Source of the DNA: Alphaproteobacteria bacterium
GTDB lineage: Bacteria > Myxococcota_A > UBA796 > CAJQPC01
Assembly (NCBI GenBank): GCA_020632795.1
Contig: JACKEV010000013.1
Coordinates: 62,001 to 126,000, forward strand
Reading direction: 5' to 3'
Length of the DNA: 64,000 nt
Part shown: positions 42,710 through 52,734 of the stretch, one piece after another
Layout: the number at the start of each line of letters is the position of its first letter
Position numbering within the stretch: the first letter of the stretch is position 1
Made by a program: the position numbers and the translations under genes
Notes under the pieces: generated by a model
Told to the model about the DNA's origin: nothing
What the model saw: the letters and a program-made list of their open reading frames with translations, nothing else
Databases searched by the model: none

Positions 42710-45700
42710 ATGACCGCCACCGAGATCGCCGATCTCCTCAAGGCCCAGGCCCGCAGCAGCGGCGCCCTGACCCTGGACGACACCCTCCTGGCTGCGGCAG
42801 ACCTCACCGCCCTGCGCGCCGCGCTCGGCCTGGGGGCGCAGGACAGCCTGCTCATCTCCGGCGTCGCCGAGGACGACATCGCACAGTCCGGGGAGCAGGT
42901 GGACGTCGCCGTCGGCGCCGCCGATGTGCTCCGTCAGACTGCCGCGTCGATCAAGCTTCGGCTGACCGCTGGCGAGCCGGTGCGCGCGGTGGTCCAGGCC
43001 ACCATGCCGACCGGGTGGCGGTTCGCGGACAGCTTCCCCGCCGTCCCGGCGTACCCGTTCGCCGCCATCGAGGCCGACCCTGCGCGCTTCGTGTTCGCCA
43101 CCGAGGCCACCCCGTGGCCCTGGGGCACAGACCCGACCGACACGGTCAACGTGGAGCCGGGGCTGTACTTCCTGGGGGACGCCACCATCGCGGGCTTGAG
43201 CGATCTGGGGCAGCTCCTGGGTGAGGATCTCGCGCCGTCCAGGCGCCTGTTCGGCCCCTTCACGGACGCCGCCGGGCGGCCGCTGCCGGTGGGCATGATG
43301 GCGGCGCCGCTGACCGCGACCGGCTTCGGCGTCGGCGTCGACGACTTCACCCTGACCCTCTCCGCGCCCACCCTGGCCCTCGGCGTGCCCGAGGTCGGCG
43401 AGGATGAGGTACAGAGGGTCGCGGTCCGGATCGGGTCGACCCTCGACGACATGCTGGACGTCTCGGTGGAGCTGGACCGCTCCTCGGCGCTGACCGTGCG
43501 CGCCACCCCCAGCGCCTCGGCCGTGGTCAGCGCCACGGAGATGATCGAGGCGCTGCCCGGCGGGCAGGGCTTCGTGGACTACCTCCCTGCGGAGGTGGCG
43601 TCGGTCTTCTCGGACGTCGGCCTGAAGCGCTTCGTGATGGTCGCGGACCTGACCCCGGCCGTCCGCCAGGTGGAGCTGGTCGTCGGCTCGTCCGGGACCT
43701 GGCCTCTGCTGCCGGGGGTGCTGGAACTGGGCCCGCTGGACCTGCGCGTCGCGGTGTGGCGCTTCGGCAGCGCCAGCGTCAAGCGGGTCACGCTGGAGGC
43801 CCAGGCCGGACTTCTTGAGTCTGTGTTCGTCACCCCCTTCGACTTCTCCGTGGAGCTGGAGCAGAGCGGCAGCGGCTGGGGCGTGCGCTCCATCGGCGGC
43901 CGGCACCGGGGCGGCGTGACCCTGGGCCAGCTCGTGGGCGGGCTGGTGGGAAGCCCCGATGGCGCGCCCGAGGCCCTGCGCGCGGTCACCCTGCATGACT
44001 TCGCGGTCGAGGTGACCCGGGCGGGCTCCAGCTACAACTACACCCTGCTCGGCGGGGCCGGCCTGGACCTGGACCTGCTCGACTGGCAGCTCCGGGCGTC
44101 GCTGGACGTCATCGCCACCAAGACCGCCGCTGGCTGGGACCTCGCCGCGCGGGGCGGCCTCTCCCTGGCCGAGCAGCACTTCTCCCTCCAGCTCGACCTC
44201 AACACCACCGACACCACCCTCACCGCCGCGTGGCAGACCGACGGCGACCCCCTGGGCCTCGACGAGATCGCCGACGCCCTGAACCTGGGCCTGCCCCAGC
44301 TCCCGGAGAGCCTGGACCTGGGGCTCAAGTCCGCGGGCATCCGCTACGATCTCACCGAGAAGCGCTTCGAGCTGACCGCCTCCTCGGTGAACTACGGCGA
44401 CGCCAGCTTCGTGGCCCGCAGCGGCGCCCAGGGCACCGACTACGCCCTCGCCCTGGCCATGAACGTGGACATCGACCTGGGGGACCTGCCGCTGGTGGGC
44501 AGCCGCCTGCCGGACCCGCAGGCCCTGGCGCTGCGGGGGCTCTCCGCCGTCTACGCCTCAGCGCCCTTCACCGCCGAGGCCGTGGCCGCGATCAACGCTG
44601 GCCTGGCCACCCTGCCGGGGTCCCACAGCCTGCCGGCGGGGGACCTGGCCGCCGGGCCTGCCCTGACCGTGGACCTGGTGCTCGGGGGCACGCCGCGACC
44701 GCTGACCGTCGGGGCCGCCCGCACCGCCGCCGCCCCCGAAGAGGCCCAGTCCACTCCCACGACACCCGCCGCCGACCCCACCACCCGGAGCCCCGTGCAG
44801 AAGAGCTTCGGCCCGGTCAGCGTCTCCAGCGTCAGCCTCTCCTACGAGAGCGAGCGCTTGTGGATCGGCTTCACGGGCGGGTTCTCGCTGGCCGGCTTCA
44901 GCCTCTCCCTGGACGGCCTGGCCGTGGGCATCTCCCTGTCCGACCCCATGCCCACGTTCTCGCTGAACGGCCTGGGCGTCGACGCCACCCTGGGCTCCGG
45001 CACCACCATCCGCGGGCGCCTGCTGCGGGTGCCCGACCCGGACGGCGACCAGTACAACGACCAGTACAACGGCAGCGTGGTCGTGCAGGCGTCGAAGTTC
45101 ACGCTGTCCGCGCTGGGCGGCTTCGCGGTCCAGCACGGTCGCCCCTCGATGTTCCTCTACGGCGTGCTCAACGTGCCGCTGGGGGGGCCGAGCTTCTTCT
45201 TCGTCACCGGGCTGGCCGCGGGCTTCGGCTACAACCGGCGCCTGGTGCTGCCCGCCATCGAGGGGGTGCAGAGCTTCCCGCTGGTGGCCGCGGCGGTGAA
45301 CAACGATCCCCAGCCCGCCGACCCCGGCGCGGTCCTGCACAGCATCGGGCAGACCCTGCCGCCCTCCACCGGCGACAACTTCGTAGCGGTCGGCCTCAAG
45401 TTCACCAGCTTCAAGCTCATCGACTCCTTCGCGCTGCTGACCGTGGCCTTCGGGAGCCGGACCGAGATCGGCCTGCTCGGCCTGTCCAGCCTCGTGCTGC
45501 CCACGCCGGTGCCGGGCAGCACCGCCACGCCGCTGGCGGTGGTGGAGCTGGCGCTCAAGGCCAGCTTCCTGCCCGACGAGGGCACGTTGACGGTCCGGGC
45601 CACCCTGACCGACCGCTCCTTCCTCATCTCCCGGGCCTGTCGCCTGCGGGGGGGCCTGGCCTTCTCGGCCTGGTTCAAGGGCGAGCACGAGGGCGACTTC

Positions 45701-46894
45701 GTGTTCACCATCGGCGGCTACCACCCCCGGTACGCCGTGCCCGCACACTACCCGCAGGTGCCTCGGCTGGGGCTGGACTGGCGGGTCAGCTCGAAGCTCT
45801 CGGTCAAGGGCGGGCTCTACGCCGCGCTGACCCCCAACGCCGCGATGGCCGGCGGGGAGCTGGAGGCCACCTGGAAGGACGGCAGCCTGAGCGCCTCCTT
45901 CAAGGCCGGCGCCCACTTCCTGATCTCCTGGAAGCCCTACTACTACACCGCCGACATCCATATCTCCATGAGCGTGGCGTATCGGACCACGATCTGGCTG
46001 GTCTTCAAGACCATCCACCCCACCCTGCGGGCCACGATGGGGGCGTCCTTGAAGGTGTGGGGGCCCGAGTTCTCCGGGACCGCGAAGGTCCACTTCGCCT
46101 TCATCACGGTGAAGGTGGGCTTCGGTCCGACGAAGGAGGGCGCGCCGCCCCTGCTGGGCTGGGACGCCTTCCGGCAGAGCTTCCTGCCGGCCGAGGAGGC
46201 GCGGGTGTGCAGCGTGCGGGCGCTCTCCGGGCTGGTGGCCAGCGCGGGCGCCGACCCCCTCGACCTGGGGACGGTCCACCCCGCCGAGCTGGCCCTGGCC
46301 ACGGACTCGGCGATCCCGATCACCGCGGCGGTGCTCAAGACCAGCGCTGGGGACGAGGCTGTCGGGGTCTCTGTGCCGAATGGCCTGGGCGTGAAGGCGA
46401 TGGGGCTCTCCACCCTGGGCAACACCCAGACCGTCACCATCCGGAAGGACGGGGTGGTGGTCGGGGAGCACTTCGCGGTCACCGCGCTGCCGCCCAAGGC
46501 GGTGCCCAAGGCGCTGTGGGCCTCGCCCGCCGAGGCCGCGAAGAAGGCCACCCGGGTCATCCCCGGTGCGGTGACCGGCCTGCGCATCGCGCCCCGCGCG
46601 CCGAGCACCCGCGGGGCGACCCAGGTTGTCTCCCGCGAGGCCCTGGCCGGAGAGCGCGCGCCCACGGTCGGCCGCTTCGCCTGGGAGGCCCCCGAGGCCC
46701 TGGTGGAGCCGGCCCTCGACGACGCGGCCCTGCGACAGGCGCTGCGCGTCGGCCTCACCGACACCAACCCCCTCCGCGACAGCGCGCTCGAGGCCCTCGG
46801 CTTCACACTGCCCGTCGCGATCCAGGCCGACTACGCAAAGAACCTGCCGGACCCGCCCGTGGTCCGCCAGCGGCAGACCGGGAGCGCCACATGA
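42710..46894 (+). CDS. Giant DUF6603-type protein
   Basis: This 1394-residue protein without a signal peptide is very rich in amphipathic beta strands. From about residue 700 onward it matches the pattern I know as DUF6603, with GDNFVAVGLKFTSFKLIDSF, then GLAFSAWFKGEHEGDFVFTI, GGYHPRYAVPAHYPQVPRLG (about residue 1003), and FLISWKPYYYTADIHISM. The repeated short strands and lack of enzymatic motifs look like a large structural or beta-solenoid/barrel-like protein. Members are known in diverse bacteria and have no established function. Residues 655-690 are a Pro/Thr linker. It sits 12 bp after the GT-like gene, and its stop overlaps the next start (ATGA), so all are co-transcribed. Confidence 0.65.
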   Translation: MTATEIADLLKAQARSSGALTLDDTLLAAADLTALRAALGLGAQDSLLISGVAEDDIAQSGEQVDVAVGAADVLRQTAASIKLRLTAGEPVRAVVQATMPTGWRFADSFPAVPAYPFAAIEADPARFVFATEATPWPWGTDPTDTVNVEPGLYFLGDATIAGLSDLGQLLGEDLAPSRRLFGPFTDAAGRPLPVGMMAAPLTATGFGVGVDDFTLTLSAPTLALGVPEVGEDEVQRVAVRIGSTLDDMLDVSVELDRSSALTVRATPSASAVVSATEMIEALPGGQGFVDYLPAEVASVFSDVGLKRFVMVADLTPAVRQVELVVGSSGTWPLLPGVLELGPLDLRVAVWRFGSASVKRVTLEAQAGLLESVFVTPFDFSVELEQSGSGWGVRSIGGRHRGGVTLGQLVGGLVGSPDGAPEALRAVTLHDFAVEVTRAGSSYNYTLLGGAGLDLDLLDWQLRASLDVIATKTAAGWDLAARGGLSLAEQHFSLQLDLNTTDTTLTAAWQTDGDPLGLDEIADALNLGLPQLPESLDLGLKSAGIRYDLTEKRFELTASSVNYGDASFVARSGAQGTDYALALAMNVDIDLGDLPLVGSRLPDPQALALRGLSAVYASAPFTAEAVAAINAGLATLPGSHSLPAGDLAAGPALTVDLVLGGTPRPLTVGAARTAAAPEEAQSTPTTPAADPTTRSPVQKSFGPVSVSSVSLSYESERLWIGFTGGFSLAGFSLSLDGLAVGISLSDPMPTFSLNGLGVDATLGSGTTIRGRLLRVPDPDGDQYNDQYNGSVVVQASKFTLSALGGFAVQHGRPSMFLYGVLNVPLGGPSFFFVTGLAAGFGYNRRLVLPAIEGVQSFPLVAAAVNNDPQPADPGAVLHSIGQTLPPSTGDNFVAVGLKFTSFKLIDSFALLTVAFGSRTEIGLLGLSSLVLPTPVPGSTATPLAVVELALKASFLPDEGTLTVRATLTDRSFLISRACRLRGGLAFSAWFKGEHEGDFVFTIGGYHPRYAVPAHYPQVPRLGLDWRVSSKLSVKGGLYAALTPNAAMAGGELEATWKDGSLSASFKAGAHFLISWKPYYYTADIHISMSVAYRTTIWLVFKTIHPTLRATMGASLKVWGPEFSGTAKVHFAFITVKVGFGPTKEGAPPLLGWDAFRQSFLPAEEARVCSVRALSGLVASAGADPLDLGTVHPAELALATDSAIPITAAVLKTSAGDEAVGVSVPNGLGVKAMGLSTLGNTQTVTIRKDGVVVGEHFAVTALPPKAVPKALWASPAEAAKKATRVIPGAVTGLRIAPRAPSTRGATQVVSREALAGERAPTVGRFAWEAPEALVEPALDDAALRQALRVGLTDTNPLRDSALEALGFTLPVAIQADYAKNLPDPPVVRQRQTGSAT

Positions 46895-48732
46895 GCGCGG
46901 ACACCGCCACACAGCTTCAGTTCGTCGCCTCGCACACCCCTGCCCTGGCGCCGGGGGTGTACACGGTCTCGGTCGAGCAGGCCGTGGTCGCGGACGGCAC
47001 CCACACCTTCCGCGCGGCCGGCGGCCAGGCCCTGCGCTTCGAGGTGGCCGGGCCCCGCTTCACCCTGGCCGAGGACGCCGTCGTCGGGGTGTACCCCCCC
47101 GACGGCGGGCTGGACGACTACCAGGGCGTGCTGCCCCACGTCCTGCTCCGGAGCCCCACGCTGCCCTGGATGCGGGAGGCCGGAGCCGGCGTTCCCTGGC
47201 TGGCGGTCCTGCTGTTCGCCCCTGGGGAGAAGGCCCAGGAGTCGGTGATCTCCCTGGCCGAGCTGCGGGCCTCCGGGGCCTTGGGCGTGCCCGCCATCAC
47301 CCTGGAGGCCGCCCAGAGCGACGACGACCGGGTTCACGTCGTCGACGTGGACGCCGCGGTGCTGCGGGCCCTGCTGCCGGCCGGCGACGCCCTGGCCTGG
47401 GCCACCCACGGCCGCGAGGCCCTCGACGCCGCCGACGCCGTCGTCTCCGAGCTGGCCGTGGTGGTCGGCGGCCGCATCCCCGGGGCCACCCGCGGCCGGT
47501 TCACCGCCCACCTCGTCTCCTTGGAGGGCCGACTGTCCGGCGGGGCGTTCGCCTTCACCCAGGCCGGCGACACCGTGCGCCTCGTCAGCCTCAAGCGCTG
47601 GTCGTTCAGCAACCGCCCCGCCCCGGTGGGCTTCGCCGAGACGCTCACCGGCCTGGACCGCACCCCCTCGACGCTGCGCCTGCCCGACCCCGACGGCGGG
47701 CTGCCCGAGGCCGCCGCGCCCTGGGTCCAGCGGGGCTGTGTGCCCCTGGCCCACCACCTGCGGGATGGCGGCCGCGCCGCGTCCTGGTACCGCGGGCCGC
47801 TCCAACCCGAGCCCCACGACGTGGAGCTGGCCCTGCCGGCCCGCGCGGCGGACAGCCTGCTGCGCTTCGACCCGGCGCTGGGCATGCTCGACGTGAGCTA
47901 CGCGGCGGCCTGGGAGCTGGGTCGCTCCCTGATGCTGGCGGCCAAGGACGTCTCCACCCTGCTCTTCCGGTGGAAGAAGGCCCACAGCATGCAGCTCCGC
48001 CGCGCGGAGCAGGCCCTCGCCCACGCGCACCTGGCCAGCGACGGGGGGCTGGACCAGGGCGACCCCGGGCCGCTGCCCCCAGCCGTGGACGCCTGGTTCA
48101 CCGCGCTCCGGGACCTGGAGGCGGTGCCCTTCCCCTACCTGGTGCCCCACGAGCGCCTGCTGCCCCCGGAGTCCATCCGCTTCTTCCAGGTGGACCCGAC
48201 CTGGATCGACGCGCTGGTGGACGGGGCGTTCAGCGTGGGCCGGGTGCGCGCGGTGGACCACGCCCACGACCAGGATCGACGGGACGTGGTGGCCCGGGAC
48301 GCGGCCGCCGCGCCCCTCAGCGGGATCCTGATCCGCTCGGCGCTGGTCTCCGCCTACCCCGGGCTGCTCGCCGACGCGTACGACCGGTCTGCTGAAGAGC
48401 CCACCGCCACGGCGCTTCAGCAGCTCCCTTCGCTGCGGCTCGGGCCCGATGTGCTGATGCTTCGCTACCGCGGCGCGCTCGGCGGGGTGCGCTTCCACCT
48501 CAAGCCCGAGACCCTGCACTTCGGCCTGGATCCGTCGGGGTCGGGCTTCGTCAAGCGGCCCCGGGACGCCAGCGGGGGTGCGGGTGCGGCGGTGGCCGTG
48601 CCCTGGGCGGACGCGGACCGCCGGGTGCTGGACCTCGCCGCCCTCGCCGCCGCCGTGGGCGCGACCGACAGCGCCGACTTCGCCCTCAAGATGATCGAGG
48701 GCGTCCCCTTCGTCGACTTCACGCTGGCCTGA
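46891..48732 (+). CDS. Large protein of unknown function, member of the five-gene unit
   Basis: This 613-residue soluble protein overlaps the DUF6603 gene by 4 bp. Distinct segments are LVSLKRWSFS, AHHLRDGGRAASWYRGPL (near residue 288), MLDVSYAAAWELGRSLML, PYLVPHERLLPPESIRFF (near 416) followed by DPTWIDALVDGAFSVG, SGILIRSALVSAYPGL and ETLHFGLD. These read like a conserved family, which I believe travels with DUF6603 proteins, but I cannot name it. There are no catalytic motifs, signal peptide or membrane helices. The regular spacing of PxxSIRFF and IRSALVSAYPG recalls structural proteins of phage-like particles, but that is only an impression. Confidence 0.6.
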   Translation: MSADTATQLQFVASHTPALAPGVYTVSVEQAVVADGTHTFRAAGGQALRFEVAGPRFTLAEDAVVGVYPPDGGLDDYQGVLPHVLLRSPTLPWMREAGAGVPWLAVLLFAPGEKAQESVISLAELRASGALGVPAITLEAAQSDDDRVHVVDVDAAVLRALLPAGDALAWATHGREALDAADAVVSELAVVVGGRIPGATRGRFTAHLVSLEGRLSGGAFAFTQAGDTVRLVSLKRWSFSNRPAPVGFAETLTGLDRTPSTLRLPDPDGGLPEAAAPWVQRGCVPLAHHLRDGGRAASWYRGPLQPEPHDVELALPARAADSLLRFDPALGMLDVSYAAAWELGRSLMLAAKDVSTLLFRWKKAHSMQLRRAEQALAHAHLASDGGLDQGDPGPLPPAVDAWFTALRDLEAVPFPYLVPHERLLPPESIRFFQVDPTWIDALVDGAFSVGRVRAVDHAHDQDRRDVVARDAAAAPLSGILIRSALVSAYPGLLADAYDRSAEEPTATALQQLPSLRLGPDVLMLRYRGALGGVRFHLKPETLHFGLDPSGSGFVKRPRDASGGAGAAVAVPWADADRRVLDLAALAAAVGATDSADFALKMIEGVPFVDFTLA

Positions 48733-48745
48733 GCCGGAGACCACC

Positions 48746-51700
48746 ATGCCTGTTCGCGTCCTCGTCGTCCCCGTCCACCTGGACGCGCTGGTCCTCGACG
48801 CCCCCCAGAACGTGGTCCGGCCCACCGCGGACTTCACCCGCCTGCCCTGGACCGACGGCCAGCGGGACCACAACAGCGACGTGGCCAACCTGGCCGAGGC
48901 CGTCGCCGCCCAGCCCTTCCAGGACCTGGACCTCGTCCTGCAGCCTGGCGTCCACCTGCACTGGGCCCTGCCCGACGCCCTGACCGAGGGGGCCCACAGC
49001 GACGAGGGGGCCCGCTTCCCGGCGGCGCCGAACCGGTGGATGGTCATCCGGCGGTCCGGGTCGGCGGTGCGCCGCTGGATGGTGGAGAGCGACGTCATCC
49101 TTTCCGAGGACGAGGCCGACGCCAGCGGCAGCACGGTGATCCCGGTGCCTCGGGCGCAGGGCGGCCGGCCCCACCGTCACCTGGGCCGCGCCTGGCCCTT
49201 CGAGGGCTGGTCGGAGCGGCAGGCTGAGCGGCTCCAGCCCCTGACCGCTGCGGGCTACGGAGACCCCAAGTTCGCGGCGTTCTACCCGGACTGCCACACG
49301 GTCTTCGGCTTCCACGACGCCGAGGTGACCGCGCCCGACGCGGCGGTCACCTACACCCTGGTGGGCTGGTACCTCCGCCCCGACGACGACCCCATCACCG
49401 CGCTCCCCGATGAGGGCTGGCTGCAGGGGCTCCAGGAGCGCTGGTCGTGGACCGTCGCGGAGCCCGCCGCGCGCCCCCAGCGCAGCTTCTACGTCGCGCG
49501 CCTCTCCTTTGAGGGCGGCGCCGCGACCGACCTCACGCCGCCCCAGGCCGACACCGTGGCCCTGGGCCGCACCAGCGACGAGGCCCTGGCGGCCGACCTC
49601 GCCGCCCGCATCGACGGGTCGCGCCGCGCGGCGATCGAGGACTGGATCGAGGCCCTCGGCGTGGAGAGCCTGTTCGCGGACGGCGGGGTGGACGTCGGCG
49701 CCCGGCTGCGGGAGGCCCGGCACGCGGCGAGCTTCGTCGCCCACGACGGGGGGCTGCGCTGGGCGATCCATGTGGAGCCTTTGGAGGGCGCGCCCGCAGA
49801 CGCCGCGCAGCAGGCCGCCCGCGCCGGACTTCGGCCCCCCGACGACCTCCAGGAGCGCCTGGACCCGCTGAACGGCCTCCAGCAGGCGTACGACCGCGCC
49901 GCCGGCCAGCTCGCCCACGCCCGCGCCGCGCTGTTCGCGGACTGGTCCAAGCTGATGCTGGCCACCTACCCCCTGGACGGCGGCGGCGAGGAGCTGCCGA
50001 GCACCGACCTGCTGCGCTACTTCATCGCGCAGCGCGTGCTCCCCGAGGTCGAGGCCCTGGCCGAGCAGGTCGGCGCCCTGACCCTGGACGACGCGGGGGC
50101 GGCGGACGCGGGGGACTCGGCCCCGGGCTCCCTCGCGGCGCGCCTCGCCGCGCTGATCGCCCAGACAACCCAGGAGACCGCGGCGTGGTCGGCCACCCTG
50201 GAGGCCCAGGGTGCGCAGGCGGCGCTGCGCGGGTCGCCGTCCAGCCGCTTCTGGCAGCCCCGCGAGCCGGCCGTGCTCATCACTGGCCCCGCCGTGGAGG
50301 CCACCGTGCGCCACCAGCAGGACGGCCGGCTGCACCCGGAGCGCCTGCTGACCTGTGGCCTCTGGGACGACATCACGCAGGCCCGGTGGTCCTCGGACGG
50401 GGTCCTGGACGTCGATCGCTGGCTCGACGGGGCGCCGGCGGACGTCCAGGCCATGGCCTGCCACGCCTGGTCCCGCCAGCCCTGGCACCCGCTGCTGCTC
50501 CAGTGGGAGGCCGAGCTGTACCCCACCCTGGCGCAGGACCTGTGGCGCTGGGGCCCCGATGCGGTGACCGCCGCCTACGACCTGCCCGCCGACGCCACCG
50601 AGCTGCACCTGCAGGACCCGCTGACCCGCCTCCAGCGGGGCCCCAGCGTCTACACGGGCGTCTCGGTGCTGAGCCCCCACGCGAGCGGCCAGCTCCAGGA
50701 GCGGCTGACCGATTGGGCGAAGCAGCGGCTGACGCCGCGCTACCTCGCCGCGACCGGGGTCGCGGAGGCTGACCAGCCCGCGCCAGAGGAGAACGACGCC
50801 TGGTTCGAGGCCAACCAGGAGGCCCTGCTGACCTGGGCGGCGGCGCTCACCGACCCGAACGACCCCGCACCGGCGCTTGCCCAGGCGCTCCGGACTCTGT
50901 CCGAGGGCTACCTCGCCCAGAGCCAGGAGCTGATCGGCTTCAACCAGGCCCTGCTGCAGCACCGGGAGGGCTTCCAGCTCCCCATCGCCGACCCGCTGGC
51001 CTTCCCCGAGGACGTCGCGCTGACGGAGCGGGTGGCGGCGGCCGTCGGGTCGGAGCTGCACGGCTCGGTGCAGGCCCACAGCGCGTTCCACCCCGTGCGG
51101 GCCGGGTCCCTGCGCCTGCGGCGGCTGCGGCTGGTGGACAACTTCGGCCGGGTCCAGGACCTGGACGTGAGCGCCCTGCGCATCGCCCACGGGCAGTCGG
51201 AGCCCGATCTGGCGGGCTATCTGTCGATGCCCCCGCGCCTGGTGCAGCCTGCCCGGCTCCAGATGCGGTGGCTGGCCGGGAGCGGCGAGGTGGAGTCCGA
51301 CAGCCACCCCGACCGCGGGCCCATCTGCGGCTGGGTCGTCCCCAACAACCTCGACGGCGCCCTGTTCTTCTTCGACGCCGACGGCCGGGGCCTGGGGCTC
51401 ATCGACGCCGATGGGCACTGGGCGCCCGCCCCGGGCAGCGACGCCGCGCAGCCCCCCCAGGACATCGCCGACCCCACCCTGCGCCGCTTCGTGCAGACGG
51501 CGCTGGGGCTGGGGGAGGGCTTCGTGGTGGCCCTCCGCGTCGCCCTGGACTCGGCGCAGGCCCGCATCGAGCCGGCGGCCTACGCCCAGCACGCCCACCA
51601 GGTCATGCTCATCGGCCAGCCCCTCGCGCTGGTCCGGGCCCGGCTCGACCTGCGCCTGCAGGGCCTGCCTGCGGTCGACCACAGCTGGAATGCCCTGCGC

Positions 51701-52717
51701 CTGGACATGCAGCGCCCGGAGCGCGCGGACCGGGGCTTCCCGACCGTGCGGCTCCCGGTCCGCCTGGGGGAGCATGGCCAGCTCGATGACGGCGTGGTCG
51801 GCTTCTTCATCGAGGAGGGGAGCGGATACCGCGAGGACACCTTCTACGCCCCCCAGAGTGACGCAGGCGGGCACGACAAGCTCAAGACCGCCGCCGACAC
51901 CCCCGCCCCGCTGGCCCTCTCGCTGGAGGATGAGCCGCTGACCCTCTGCGTGCTGATGGACCCGCGCGGCAAGGTGCACCTGACCAGCGGCGCGCTGCCC
52001 ACGAAGGTCCTGGACATCCCCCCGGAGCGCTTCGTGGACGCCCTGGCCCGGATCGAGGTCAGCTTCCAGGCCTCGCCGCTGCTCTCGGTGCCCCGCCAGG
52101 TGGCGCTGTCGCTGCCGGCCGAGGAGGGGCTCCAGTGGCGATGGCTGGGGCGGCGCCCCGACGGCGGGTGGATCCGGCTGGACCCGCAGCCCACCGTCGC
52201 CCGGGACGACTTCCTGGCGGCGTGGCCGGGCGCGGAGGCGATCCGGGCGCGGCTGTTGAGCCCGGAGGTCGCCTGGCTCACGCCGACGGAGCAGGACGGC
52301 GTGGCGGCGGTGGTCTCCGCCGAGCTGCGGTCGTCGCAGACCCTCGGCGGGTCACTCGCCGGCCTGGAGCCCGCGGTGGAGCGCGCGCTCGCGGCGGCGA
52401 CGCAGGGCGGCCAGGTGGCCTTCGCGGACCTCGACGCCGCGCTCCCCACGGCGAGCGGGGCCTGGGCGACGCTGGCGCAGGACGCCGTCGGCTGGCTGGC
52501 GCCCCAGGCTGGCTCGGACGACGGCCGCCTCCAGGTCGTGCCGCCCGGTCACCGAACCGCCGAAGCGCTGGGCGCGGACCTGACCGGCCTGGAGCCCTTC
52601 GTCCAGCGCGTGCTCGATCGGGTGGAGGAGGGCCTGGTGCCGTTCAGGACCGTGGCCCGGTTCGAGGACACGCCCATCCTGCGGGACGGCTGGATCTCGC
52701 TGCGGCCGACGACGTGA
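48746..52717 (+). CDS. Very large protein of unknown function, last gene of the five-gene unit
   Basis: This 1323-residue soluble protein starts 13 bp after the previous gene with GGAGA upstream. The N-terminal part has GVHLHWALPDALT (residue about 69) and FPAAPNRWMVIRR, then PFEGWSERQAERLQPL. The middle is helical, with long amphipathic segments around 390-480 and 650-760 (possible coiled coil). The C-terminal half has LRRLRLVDNFGRVQDLDV, PICGWVVPNNLDGALFFFD and HSWNALRLDMQRPERADRGF. No enzyme family, signal peptide or membrane helix was recognised. The size, order and tight spacing say that it works with the preceding two proteins. Its stop lies in a hairpin shared with the convergent bcp gene. 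Confidence 0.6.
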   Translation: MPVRVLVVPVHLDALVLDAPQNVVRPTADFTRLPWTDGQRDHNSDVANLAEAVAAQPFQDLDLVLQPGVHLHWALPDALTEGAHSDEGARFPAAPNRWMVIRRSGSAVRRWMVESDVILSEDEADASGSTVIPVPRAQGGRPHRHLGRAWPFEGWSERQAERLQPLTAAGYGDPKFAAFYPDCHTVFGFHDAEVTAPDAAVTYTLVGWYLRPDDDPITALPDEGWLQGLQERWSWTVAEPAARPQRSFYVARLSFEGGAATDLTPPQADTVALGRTSDEALAADLAARIDGSRRAAIEDWIEALGVESLFADGGVDVGARLREARHAASFVAHDGGLRWAIHVEPLEGAPADAAQQAARAGLRPPDDLQERLDPLNGLQQAYDRAAGQLAHARAALFADWSKLMLATYPLDGGGEELPSTDLLRYFIAQRVLPEVEALAEQVGALTLDDAGAADAGDSAPGSLAARLAALIAQTTQETAAWSATLEAQGAQAALRGSPSSRFWQPREPAVLITGPAVEATVRHQQDGRLHPERLLTCGLWDDITQARWSSDGVLDVDRWLDGAPADVQAMACHAWSRQPWHPLLLQWEAELYPTLAQDLWRWGPDAVTAAYDLPADATELHLQDPLTRLQRGPSVYTGVSVLSPHASGQLQERLTDWAKQRLTPRYLAATGVAEADQPAPEENDAWFEANQEALLTWAAALTDPNDPAPALAQALRTLSEGYLAQSQELIGFNQALLQHREGFQLPIADPLAFPEDVALTERVAAAVGSELHGSVQAHSAFHPVRAGSLRLRRLRLVDNFGRVQDLDVSALRIAHGQSEPDLAGYLSMPPRLVQPARLQMRWLAGSGEVESDSHPDRGPICGWVVPNNLDGALFFFDADGRGLGLIDADGHWAPAPGSDAAQPPQDIADPTLRRFVQTALGLGEGFVVALRVALDSAQARIEPAAYAQHAHQVMLIGQPLALVRARLDLRLQGLPAVDHSWNALRLDMQRPERADRGFPTVRLPVRLGEHGQLDDGVVGFFIEEGSGYREDTFYAPQSDAGGHDKLKTAADTPAPLALSLEDEPLTLCVLMDPRGKVHLTSGALPTKVLDIPPERFVDALARIEVSFQASPLLSVPRQVALSLPAEEGLQWRWLGRRPDGGWIRLDPQPTVARDDFLAAWPGAEAIRARLLSPEVAWLTPTEQDGVAAVVSAELRSSQTLGGSLAGLEPAVERALAAATQGGQVAFADLDAALPTASGAWATLAQDAVGWLAPQAGSDDGRLQVVPPGHRTAEALGADLTGLEPFVQRVLDRVEEGLVPFRTVARFEDTPILRDGWISLRPTT

Positions 52718-52734
52718 CTCAGAGGTGAGTCACG
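52713..52734. terminator. Hairpin at the right border of the five-gene block, shared by convergent genes
   Basis: CGTGACTCA (52713-52721) pairs with TGAGTCACG (52726-52734) around a 4-base loop. It contains the stop of the rightward gene (52715-52717) and of the leftward bcp gene (52730-52732), so it can serve both. The arms match the hairpin at 38520-38541, and both are followed by CCC. Confidence 0.6.

Noticed and set aside
38520..52734. Five-gene block as an insertion sequence or integrated phage
   Set aside because: No transposase, integrase, capsid, portal or tail-tube gene and no target-site duplication was seen; the border hairpins alone do not show mobility.
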